Assembly: GCA_030949945.1 (NCBI GenBank)
Contig: JAUZRZ010000025.1
Location: 62,001-126,000, forward strand
Direction: 5' to 3'
DNA length: 64,000 nt
Source: Sulfurimonas sp.
GTDB taxonomy: Bacteria; Campylobacterota; Campylobacteria; Campylobacterales; Sulfurimonadaceae
Shown here piece by piece: positions 43,661 to 52,011 of this stretch. Each line of letters starts with the position of its first letter. The first letter of the stretch is position 1. The translations under genes and the position numbers were made by a program. The notes below the pieces were generated by a model. It was not told the DNA's origin. It searched no databases and worked only from the letters and a program-made list of their open reading frames with translations.

Positions 43661-44275
43661 ATGGATTTTTTATTTAATACAAATGCACAGTTTTTTATTG
43701 CTGCATATTTAGTAGGTGGTATTCCTTTTGGTTTACTTTTAGCAAAAAAGTTTGCAGGTGTAGATATAAAAGCAAGTGGTAGTGGTAGCATAGGTGCAAC
43801 AAATGTTCTTCGTGTTGTCAAAGAGAGTAACCCTTCTCTTGCTAAAAAACTCGGTATCGCAACACTAGCACTTGATGCACTCAAAGGTGTACTAGTCTTA
43901 CTCGTTGCTACGATGATGGGTATGAGTGAGTCAACTCTTTGGGCTATTGGTGTCTTAGCAGTAGTAGGTCACTGTTTCTCTCCTTATCTTGGTTTAGAGG
44001 GTGGCAAAGGTATTGCTACAGGTATGGGTGTTATGATGTTCATGCTCCCTCAAGAGACACTCATCGCCTTAGTTGTTTGGGGTGTGTTAGCTAAAACAAT
44101 TAAAATTTCTTCCATATCTTCACTTACGGCTGTTTTGATACTTCTCATCTCTAGCTTTATTATTCACCCTGATATGGCACATGCACCTGTAGTTTTTATA
44201 GTATTTATCCTTTACTATAAACATATTCCAAATATTATTCGCCTTTTTAGTGGTCAAGAAAAAGCTGTCGTTTGA
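43661..44275 (+). CDS. plsY: Acyl-phosphate:glycerol-3-phosphate acyltransferase PlsY
   Basis: 204 residues, five or so membrane helices. Signature motifs are GSGSIGATNVLR, LALDALKGVLVLL and GLEGGKGIATGMGV. It makes lysophosphatidic acid in the inner membrane. AAGG lies 7 bases before the ATG. Its stop overlaps the folB ATG (TGATG), so the two are coupled. Confidence 0.95.
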   Translation: MDFLFNTNAQFFIAAYLVGGIPFGLLLAKKFAGVDIKASGSGSIGATNVLRVVKESNPSLAKKLGIATLALDALKGVLVLLVATMMGMSESTLWAIGVLAVVGHCFSPYLGLEGGKGIATGMGVMMFMLPQETLIALVVWGVLAKTIKISSISSLTAVLILLISSFIIHPDMAHAPVVFIVFILYYKHIPNIIRLFSGQEKAVV

Positions 44276-44604
44276 TGAAAGTCCACATTGAAGATCTAAA
44301 ATTTCAAACAATAATTGGAATTTTAGACTTTGAGAGAATAAACCCACAAGATGTAATTATTAACCTAGTATTGGAGTATAACTATCAAGATGATTTTATA
44401 AACTATGCTAGCGTTAGTGAGCTTATTAAAAGAAGTATGCAAAGAGAAAAGTTTCTACTCATTGAAGATGCCCTTCTTTATTTAAGCGATATACTTAAAA
44501 AAGAATTTAACAAGATAAATACTCTTGAACTGAAAATAACAAAACCATCTATTCTCCCCGATTGTAAGGTAAGTGTTACTCTTCTAAAAGATTTCAATTC
44601 TTAA
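44275..44604 (+). CDS. folB: Dihydroneopterin aldolase
   Basis: 109 residues. It begins MKVHIEDLKFQTIIGILDFERINPQ, with the catalytic region and later LLIEDALLYLSDILKKEF, and LELKITKPSILPDCKVSVTL. It acts before FolK in folate synthesis. It is translated from the ATG overlapping the plsY stop. The protein is slightly short but complete. Confidence 0.88.
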   Translation: MKVHIEDLKFQTIIGILDFERINPQDVIINLVLEYNYQDDFINYASVSELIKRSMQREKFLLIEDALLYLSDILKKEFNKINTLELKITKPSILPDCKVSVTLLKDFNS

Positions 44605-44666
44605 TCCAAACTTCATTTTTTTTTAAAGAAAATTGAAAAAAACTTTAAATTAACCTAAAAGTACGC

Positions 44667-44672
44667 TATAAT
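44667..44672 (+). promoter_or_regulatory. -10 box of the CosR-like regulator gene
   Basis: TATAAT in ACGCTATAATTTCGCC, 33 bases before the ATG, with periodic A/T runs upstream, the usual sigma-70 promoter style in Campylobacterota. Confidence 0.6.
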
Positions 44673-44705
44673 TTCGCCAAAATATACACATATAGGAAAT
44701 TATTA

Positions 44706-45380
44706 ATGCGCATTCTTATCATTGAAGATGAAGTTACATTAAACAAAATGCTTGCTGAGGGACTTAAAGAGTTTGGTTACCAAAGTGATGTAGTTGAGTC
44801 ACTTAAAGATGGCGAATATTATCTTGATATTCGTAACTATGATTTAGTTCTTATGGACTGGATGTTACCTGATGGTAACTCAGTTGATATTATTGGTGAC
44901 ATCAAGTCAAACACACCCAAAACTGCAGTGGTTGTAATCTCAGCAAGAGATGACAATGAAAGCGAAATCGAAGCACTTCGTGCTGGTGCTGATGACTATA
45001 TTAGAAAACCTTTTGATTTTGATGTTCTTATTGCTCGTATTGAAGCTAGACTACGTTTTGGTGGTTCTAACATCATTGAAATCGAAGATTTAACTATTAA
45101 TCCTGAAGAAGAAAAAATCACATACAAAGAACAAGAGATAGAGCTTAAAGGGAAACCTTTTGAAGTACTAACTCACCTTGCACGTCACCGTGATCAAATT
45201 GTTTCTAAAGAACAACTTCTTGATGCTATTTGGGAAGAGCCAGAGCTTGTTACTCCAAATGTAATTGAAGTTGCAATCAATCAAATTAGACAAAAAATGG
45301 ATAAACCATTACAAATCACAACTATTGAGACTGTACGTCGTCGTGGTTATAGATTTTGTTTCCCTAAAGAGCTTTCATAA
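44706..45380 (+). CDS. OmpR-type response regulator, CosR/HsrA ortholog
   Basis: 224 residues. The receiver domain has E7-D8, phosphoacceptor D51 (LVLMDWMLPDG), S79 and K101, the full set for phosphorylation. The winged-helix domain (LTHLARHRDQIVSKEQLLDAIWEEPELVTPNVIEVAINQIRQKM, spread over residues about 150-200) is very close to what I recall of C. jejuni CosR. CosR and H. pylori HsrA are essential regulators of oxidative stress and growth genes and are described as atypical, with receivers that do not depend on phosphorylation. Here the Asp is present. The gene has its own promoter, and a sensor kinase gene follows 190 bases downstream. Confidence 0.85.
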   Translation: MRILIIEDEVTLNKMLAEGLKEFGYQSDVVESLKDGEYYLDIRNYDLVLMDWMLPDGNSVDIIGDIKSNTPKTAVVVISARDDNESEIEALRAGADDYIRKPFDFDVLIARIEARLRFGGSNIIEIEDLTINPEEEKITYKEQEIELKGKPFEVLTHLARHRDQIVSKEQLLDAIWEEPELVTPNVIEVAINQIRQKMDKPLQITTIETVRRRGYRFCFPKELS

Positions 45381-45475
45381 TCTTTCTCTTTTAAATTTTT
45401 AACCAAAATTATGCAATAGAGATTACTAAAGATTGCCTATGCTTGTACTTAAGGGATATTTAGTAAAAATTGTAA

Positions 45476-45505
45476 GCTACCTTATTGGTAGTGTCAATTT
45501 TTTAT
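45476..45505 (+). terminator. Possible terminator after the CosR-like gene
   Basis: CTACC-TTATT-GGTAG hairpin (45477-45491) followed after five bases by a run of T (about 45497-45503). The stem is short, so this is a weak candidate. It would separate the regulator gene from the kinase gene. Confidence 0.3.
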
Positions 45506-45539
45506 TTTATATTGAAAAATTTGGCTTTAATGATATAAT

Positions 45540-45560
45540 CTCAAATCTATAATATTTGAG
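45540..45560 (+). promoter_or_regulatory. Perfect inverted repeat upstream of the sensor kinase (possible operator)
   Basis: CTCAAAT-CTATAAT-ATTTGAG: two 7-bp arms with a 7-base spacer, just downstream of a TATAAT (45534-45539) and 9 bases before the ATG at 45570. Position and symmetry fit a regulator binding site or a short 5' hairpin covering the ribosome-binding site. Confidence 0.4.
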
Positions 45561-45569
45561 GTTGTACTC

Positions 45570-46871
45570 ATGTTCTCCAAACACAGTATTCGTAAAGATT
45601 TTTTAATTCAAATCGTAATATCTACACTAGCTCTTATTTTTACATTCTCTTTAATTTTATACTTTTTTATTGAAAAGTCAATTTATGATGAAAAACATGC
45701 CCAGCTACTCAAATATGCTCAAAATATATCTAACCACCAATCACTTTTTAAAGAAGATGAAAACTTTAGTGAAAACTTTTTTTCACTTACGGTTGAAATA
45801 GTTTATCTCAAAGATGAAAATGTAAGTATATCTGAGTATGAAAAAACAGTTGGACTACATACATATCTCACACTTATATATCCTTTTGATCTCAAAGAGA
45901 ATGCTTACCTTAGGATTACACAAGACATCTCAAGCACAAAACATTTACTACATATTATTCTAAAGTATATTTTCTTTATAAATATTGCTGGTTTTTTACT
46001 CGTAGTACTGTATGCCATAACTTTATCAAATATGCTTATCAGACCTATTAAGCACTTGAGTGCAAAGCTATCAAATATGAATGAGCACCTTTTAAAACCC
46101 ATTGATACAACTACACTTCCTAAAGAGTTTGAACCATTAGGCGAGATACTAAATCATCTTATCGCCCGCATACAAAATTTTGTCAAATATCAAAAAGAAC
46201 TTTTTATAGGTACTGCACATGAGCTCAAAACTCCTTTGGCAGTTATAAAACTAAAAAATCAAGTCACTCTGATTAAAAAACGTTCTCCTCAAGAGTATAT
46301 TGAAGCACTAAACAATACAAACAAAAGTGTTGATGAAATGAATATCATTGTCTCTAACATCTTAAATATTGGGCGTCAGGAGGGGGCACAGCTTGAGAAA
46401 CCAGTACAGGTTGATGTTATCTCTATCTTAAAACAAAAAGCTAATGACTTTAAGCTACTCGCTTCTCATGAAGGCAAAGAGTTAAAGATGAGTTTTGAAC
46501 CTAATGCTTTTATGGCGATGCTACAAGTAAGTCTCCTAAATCAAATAGTTCAAAATTTTCTACAAAATGCTTTAAAATTTACACCAAAAGATAAAACAGT
46601 AATTTTGAGGAGTTCACAAGATGATTATGGTTTACTTATTGAAGTTATAGATGAAGGTTGTGGAATTGATGATAGTGTTGACCTTTTTGCACCTTTTGTC
46701 AGACAGGGCAATAGACAGGGTGTTGGACTTGGACTTTTTCTTGCCCAAAGTGCCGCAGATGCACTAGGAGCGAAAATAAAAATTAGAAATAGAGAAGATG
46801 GTATTGATGGTACAGTTGCATCTCTACAGCTTAACTCTAAACTATCTTGCATAATTCCACGATATAAATAA
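45570..46871 (+). CDS. Sensor histidine kinase
   Basis: 433 residues. Membrane helices lie at about 11-34 and 128-156, with a periplasmic sensor segment of about 90 residues between them. A HAMP-like linker follows, then HisKA with phosphoacceptor H217 (GTAHELKTPLAVIK). The ATPase domain has LLNQIVQNFLQNALKFTP (N box), DEGCGID (G1) and GVGLGLFLAQSAA (G2). It could phosphorylate the CosR-like regulator encoded upstream, which keeps its Asp, but the genes are 190 bases apart with separate promoters. Confidence 0.9.
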   Translation: MFSKHSIRKDFLIQIVISTLALIFTFSLILYFFIEKSIYDEKHAQLLKYAQNISNHQSLFKEDENFSENFFSLTVEIVYLKDENVSISEYEKTVGLHTYLTLIYPFDLKENAYLRITQDISSTKHLLHIILKYIFFINIAGFLLVVLYAITLSNMLIRPIKHLSAKLSNMNEHLLKPIDTTTLPKEFEPLGEILNHLIARIQNFVKYQKELFIGTAHELKTPLAVIKLKNQVTLIKKRSPQEYIEALNNTNKSVDEMNIIVSNILNIGRQEGAQLEKPVQVDVISILKQKANDFKLLASHEGKELKMSFEPNAFMAMLQVSLLNQIVQNFLQNALKFTPKDKTVILRSSQDDYGLLIEVIDEGCGIDDSVDLFAPFVRQGNRQGVGLGLFLAQSAADALGAKIKIRNREDGIDGTVASLQLNSKLSCIIPRYK

Positions 46872-46951
46872 AGCGTTTAAAATAAAATAAAGCTTTATTT
46901 AGCTATAAATCGACATAGAAATAACATAAGTATAAAATATAAGGTTTTTTA

Positions 46952-47203
46952 ATGGCTCTGATAATAAATGATGAATGTATAGCGTGTGATGCTTGTCGAG
47001 AAGAATGTCCTACAATAGCAATAGAAGAGGGAGATCCAATCTACTATATCGACCCAGATCGTTGTACTGAATGTGTTGGTATATATGATGAACCAGCTTG
47101 TATCTCTGTTTGTCCTGTTGACTGTATTGTACCTGATAAAGATAATGTTGAGTCTATCGCAGAACTCCAGTTTAAAGCCAAACACTTAGAAATAGAAGAG
47201 TAG
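46952..47203 (+). CDS. Ferredoxin, 2[4Fe-4S], YfhL type
   Basis: 83 residues. Cluster motif 1 is CIACDACREECP. The second begins CTEC and continues, after an insertion (VGIYDEPACISVCPVDC), as in YfhL-type ferredoxins of Campylobacterota. It is a low-potential electron carrier in the cytoplasm. It lies 4 bases before ppx/gppA, in a conserved pairing in this phylum. Confidence 0.92.
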   Translation: MALIINDECIACDACREECPTIAIEEGDPIYYIDPDRCTECVGIYDEPACISVCPVDCIVPDKDNVESIAELQFKAKHLEIEE

Positions 47204-47207
47204 TATT

Positions 47208-48680
47208 TTGGCAAAGAGAGTTGCTGTCATAGATATAGGCTCTAACTCGATTAGAATGGCTGTTTATGAGAGGACTTCTCGTTTTGCCTTTCATCTGATA
47301 CACGAAGAAAAAAGCAGGGTTCGTATATCTGAAAATGCCTATAAGTACAAAGGTAACCTTCAAGCATTACCTATGCAACGTACATTTGATGCCCTCCATA
47401 ACTTTCTCCAAATTACACAATCTTTCAAAACAAGAAAACTACTCTGTGTGGCAACTTCAGCCCTTCGTGATGCTCCCAATGCCAAAGAGTTTCTTAAAAA
47501 AGTACAAAGTAAACTCGGCTGCAGTATAAAAATTATTAGTGGGGAAAAAGAGGCTTACCTAGGTGCTATTGCCTGTGCAAATCTCCTTCCTCAACAGACA
47601 GATGCTTTAAGTATTGATATTGGTGGTGGTTCAACAGAATTCAGCTCAATTCATAATGGAAATGTTACTGGTACTCTATCATTAGATTTAGGAACAGTAC
47701 GTCTTAAAGAGCTTTATTTTGATTCTAATAACATAAAAGGTGCTATTAAGTATATTGATAAAGAACTTGAGAAACTTCCTATAAAAACATATACAACACT
47801 TATAGGAATTGGTGGTACATTTAGAGCTCTCTCGGGTGCTATTATGAAAAGAGAATCTTATCAACTAAAAAAGATACATGCTTATACTTATAGTTGTGAT
47901 ACCTTAAGTAAGTTTATAGATGAAATACTAGCTTCTAAAACAAACTCCGAGCTTCAAGCACTCTACATCAAATCCAATCGTTATGATGTAATAAGACCTG
48001 GAACACTTATACTACAATGTTTACTAAAAAAGATTATATTTACAAAAATAGTTACTAGTGGAGTGGGTGTTAGAGAAGGTCTCTTTTTAGCCGATTTACT
48101 TAGAAACTCTCAACATAAGTTTCCTCATAATTATAATAGCTGTGTAAAGTATCTGCTAGATTCTCAGCTTAGTGATACAACATTTTCATCACAGTTAAAT
48201 GCTTTAAGTAAAAAGCTTTTTGATTTGAGTGCAGAGTATTTAAATATTGATGAGAAGTATAGATATGAGTTAGCACTTGCAGCAAAACTTTATCCAACTG
48301 GAAGCAATACTCATTTCTTCTCACAAAATAAACAAACATATTATCTCATACAAAATGCTTTAGAGTATGGTTTTACACATGAGAGCAATACTCTCATCGC
48401 AACAGTTTGCAAATATGCAAATAATAGACCAGCATCTAATAGACATCTCCAGAAGTATAGTGATTTACTCCCTCAAGAGAGAACTACTCAAACTTTAATT
48501 TATCTACTTTCACTGAGTCTTATTTTACTAAGTCACAGACCTAAAAATATCGACTTTTCTCTAAGCTTTAAAGGAAACAGTTTAAAAATATCAAGTAAAC
48601 AGAATCTTTATCTTGCAAAAGAGAAACTAAAAAAGCTAGAGCCATTAGAAAGAAAGATAAAAATCATCTTTGACTTTTAA
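47208..48680 (+). CDS. Ppx/GppA phosphatase family protein
   Basis: 490 residues. Phosphate motifs are VIDIGSNSIRMAVYE, CVATSALRDAPN, SGEKEAYLGAIA, SIDIGGGSTEFSSI and GIGGTFRAL, followed by an HD-like C-terminal region (GVREGLFLADLLR). It hydrolyses polyphosphate ends or pppGpp. The start is TTG at 47208. Its stop lies within the arm of an inverted repeat shared with the end of bamA. Confidence 0.92.
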   Translation: MAKRVAVIDIGSNSIRMAVYERTSRFAFHLIHEEKSRVRISENAYKYKGNLQALPMQRTFDALHNFLQITQSFKTRKLLCVATSALRDAPNAKEFLKKVQSKLGCSIKIISGEKEAYLGAIACANLLPQQTDALSIDIGGGSTEFSSIHNGNVTGTLSLDLGTVRLKELYFDSNNIKGAIKYIDKELEKLPIKTYTTLIGIGGTFRALSGAIMKRESYQLKKIHAYTYSCDTLSKFIDEILASKTNSELQALYIKSNRYDVIRPGTLILQCLLKKIIFTKIVTSGVGVREGLFLADLLRNSQHKFPHNYNSCVKYLLDSQLSDTTFSSQLNALSKKLFDLSAEYLNIDEKYRYELALAAKLYPTGSNTHFFSQNKQTYYLIQNALEYGFTHESNTLIATVCKYANNRPASNRHLQKYSDLLPQERTTQTLIYLLSLSLILLSHRPKNIDFSLSFKGNSLKISSKQNLYLAKEKLKKLEPLERKIKIIFDF

Positions 48681-48698
48681 ATAGCTACTTATTTAAAA
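48675..48698. terminator. Symmetrical palindrome between convergent ppx/gppA and bamA ends
   Basis: TTTTAAATA and TATTTAAAA flank a 6-base loop (GCTACT) in the 12-base gap between two converging genes. The arms include the ppx/gppA stop codon. It is fully A-T in the stem with T runs on both strands, consistent with a weak two-way terminator. Confidence 0.4.
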
Positions 48699-50946
48699 TC
48701 TTTGTCCCATTGTGAAGTCAAAGCTAGAAACTGTATCTGCCTGTCCTGGAATATTTCCATCATTAACATTTAATGGTGAAGAGAACATCAACTGAATTGG
48801 TCCAACTGGTGAGAACCACTCTAGCCCTGCTCCATATCCCCCACGTGAAATATCAGTAATTGAGTCATCCCCAATAAAACCCCAGTCTGCAAAGAAAACG
48901 ATACGCATTTTTGCTTTTGGTATTAATGGTACACTTAGCTCAAGAGAGTTTGAAAATGTTTTCTGCCCACCAACACGCCTTACAACACCATTATCATCAG
49001 TAACGACTGGAGATAAGGAAAAGGCTTGATACCCTCTAACACTACCTATTCCACCCATATAAAAATTCTCTGCTAATGGGATATAGCCGTTACTAATAAG
49101 AATATTTAGTTTAGCCTTATATCTAAAAATAGCATCAAATCCAATGTACTTTTCTAAACCAAGATACTTTCCAAAATTTGTTCTAGATTTCATATAATTC
49201 GCCTGAGCCCCTAATCCTGTTTTTTCAAAACTTTGCGATAAATCAAAACCCTGACGAGGTAAATAGAAGTCATCTGTATTATCCCATTTTGCACTAATGG
49301 TAATACCGCTTTTTGTAAAATCCTCAAAATAAAAAGTATCTATAACATTAAGGTCTATCGTATTATCGAATTCATAAGCATTACTTGAAAACCCATACCC
49401 TAAGTAGCCCTGTAATATAACGAGAGAACCTATGTCCAGTACCAATTGTTATACCATCTGAAAAAACAGAATAATCATTATAATCAAATGAAGATGTATA
49501 TATTGAAAAATTTCCACTAAAATCACTATCATTGAGTCTATTGTTGGAGACATTAAAAGAGTAGGACTCTGTAGTTTGTGACTTTTCTGCTTTTAGACCT
49601 ACATTAATTCCAGAACCCCAGATATTTCTATCGTTTATCCCTACACTAACCAAGAGTCCACCAAAAGAGCCATAACCACCACCAAGCTGAACATTCCCTG
49701 TTGGAGTCTCTTTAAGCTTTACAACTAAATCCATAGTTTGATTATCTACACGCTTTTCTTCAATTGTTGTACCTTCAAAGTAACCTAAACGACCCAAAGA
49801 GTTTCGTGAGTCTTTTAAGTCTGTCAATGAGTACATATCTCCTGGTCCTAGATAGAGTTCACGTCGTATTATTCTATCGAGTGTTCTTGTATTTCCTGAA
49901 ATAACTACATTTCTTATTCTCACTTTATCACCAGGTGCTATCTTAAAAACAACTTCAACTGTTTTATCTTCTTTGTTTTTCTTTAAATCTGGTATCACCT
50001 GCACAAAGGCATAGCTTCTATCTGCGATGAGTGTTTTAATCTTCTCTGCATCTTCACGAAAAGATTTAATATTAAAAACCTCTCCCTCTTTGAGTGATAT
50101 AATATTTCGAAGTAAATTTTCATCTACAACTTCCTTAGATTGAGAAAGTGTGACTTTACTAATGGTATACACTTCTCCCTCTTTTATTTGATAACTCATA
50201 TCTGCTGTATAGTGGTTAAAGTTTACACGAACAAAGGGCTCATTAACTTTTGCATCTAAGTAGCCATGCTGCATATATAAGTCACGAATACGAAGGTTAT
50301 CATATGCTAAGTCTGCAAGACTCATTTTTCCATCATTTTGACCCCAGAACCAACCCATAAAATCATGTTCTTTATTTGCAATAACTCCGTCAAACTCATC
50401 AGGGTCTAAACCATTAACACCACTGTATTGTAATTTATTTATAATTATCTCTTCACCCTCGTTTACAATAAAAGTTACTTTTATGCTTCCATTTTCAAGA
50501 TATGTTGTTTGTATCTCAACAACAGTGTCAAGTTTTCCCTCTTGTGAGATTGCTTCGACTATGCGTTTTTTCGCATCTTGGAGTATTTTTTCATCATAAA
50601 GAGAACCTTTTTTGATTTGGATAACGGCGTCTTGCACCTCTTCATCATTATCTTTCCAGCCTTTTAACTCTATTTTAGAGATAATCGCCTTTTCTTTAAA
50701 GAAAAATGTCAGCTCACCATTGTCAAGTTCTGCCCAAATATCATTAAAGTAGCCCTGTTTAAAATATTTTTTGATAGCATCATCTACCATCTTAACATTT
50801 ATATCATCACCTTTTTCAAATGAGAGCATACGCAAGGCAACGGGCTCAGAGATATGAACCATTCCTTCAAATTTAATAGAGTTAAGTGTTTGTGCAAAAA
50901 GATTTAATGTAGTAAATAATAAAAAAAGAGGTAAAAATATCTTCAT
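48693..50946 (-). CDS. bamA: Outer membrane protein assembly factor BamA (frameshifted)
   Basis: About 750 residues after correction. A signal peptide (MKIFLPLFLLFTTLNLFAQ) and five POTRA-type repeats (for example NSIKFEGMVHISEPVALRML and VRIRNVVISGNTRTLDRIIRREL) are followed by the 16-strand barrel ending in aromatic F (FTMGQRF). Removing one base from C3 49408-49410 joins RYITGYLGYGFSSNAYEF. It folds outer membrane proteins and is essential, so the break is probably a sequence error. Confidence 0.95.
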
Positions 50947-51045
50947 TGATGTTCCATAGTTAAAATTAGAAGTGATTTTATCCTTAATCTGATTAATAGA
51001 TTGTTAACTTTAAATTAAAATGTGTATAATTGTATAAATAACTGA

Positions 51046-51153
51046 TGTTATGTACTATAAGGAGCAAAGCCCCTTATAGTCGCAGGGACAAATCTGTCCC
51101 TACAACCCCCTAAAGCTATAAAAAAGAGACTTTTTTAAGAAAAGTCTGTAACA
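51046..51153 (+). repeat. 108-bp intergenic palindromic repeat, copy 2
   Basis: Same element as 40313-40418, bounded by TGTTATGTACT and AGTCTGTAACA. Its main hairpin is stronger than in copy 1: ACTATAAGGAGC with GCCCCTTATAGT pairs 11 of 12. The second hairpin AGGGACA-TGTCCCT is kept with a changed loop. A third hairpin GACTTTT-AAAAGTC is near the right end. It lies between bamA and tyrA, upstream of both. Confidence 0.75.
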
Positions 51154-51179
51154 TTAATAAATTAACATAAAGAATTTAA

Positions 51180-52011
51180 ATGAAAATTGCGATAATTGGA
51201 CTTGGACTTATGGGTGGCTCGCTTGCGATGAGCCTTAAAGAGCAAAAGTATGTAACAGATATTGTAGGGTATGATCATAATGAAGTTCATACGGCTCAAG
51301 CCATGGAATTAGGACTTGTAAACAGTATCGCTAGTTTTAGTGAAGTAAAAAAATGTGATGTTATTTTTTTAGCAATTCCTGTTGATGGCTTAATAGCAAC
51401 ACTGCATAACTTAACAGATGTCAGTGCCAATACTACCATCATCGACCTCGGAAGTACTAAAGAGAAGATAGTACAAAGTATTCCAAGGAAAATTCGTAAA
51501 AACTTTGTAGCAGCACACCCTATGACTGGAACTGAAAACTTTGGTCCACTCGCTGCAGTAAAAGGTCTTTATGAAGATAAAGTTGTAGTTTTATGTGACT
51601 TAGAAGATAGTGCCAAACATCAGGCTGATACAGCAAAAATGATTTTTTTCCTCTCTAAAGATGCGACTCACATTTATGCGAGCAAAAGAGCACGACCGTC
51701 ATGCTGCGTTTATCTCTCATATGCCCCATGCAGTCTCATATGCCATTGCAAACACGGTAATGCGACAAGAAAACAAACACAATATTTTAGCACTAGCCGC
51801 TGGTGGATACCGTTCTATGAGTCGTTTAGCCAAAAGTTCTCCTTATATGTGGGAAGACATTTTTAGACAAAACAAAACAAATCTTTTAGAGTCTATAACT
51901 CTATTTGAAGAAGAACTAGCACAGCTCAAATCTGCTATAGCGAGTGATGACTGGGAGAGAGTCCATCAAGAGATGCTTGATGCGAATAAGTTGCATGATA
52001 TTTTAGATTAA
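51180..52011 (+). CDS. tyrA: Prephenate dehydrogenase (frameshifted)
   Basis: About 276 residues. The NAD-binding motif is IIGLGLMGGSLAMSL. Later motifs are IDLGSTKEKIV, HPMTGTENFGP, and EHDRHAAFISHMPHAVSYAIA with substrate-binding residues. The frame breaks at T3 51673-51675 (one extra T), and the corrected frame reads DATHIMRAKEHDRHAAF. It makes the tyrosine precursor. Its stop overlaps the convergent batD stop by 4 bases. An intergenic repeat ends 26 bases upstream of the ATG. Confidence 0.93.

Noticed and set aside
43657-43662. TATAAT overlapping the plsY start codon
   Set aside because: A transcript from it would begin inside the coding region. AAGG at the right distance supports the ATG at 43661, and TAAAAT near 43629 is a better -10.
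46625-46852. Minus-strand frame within the histidine kinase gene
   Set aside because: Lies over the conserved ATPase domain of the kinase; a shadow frame.
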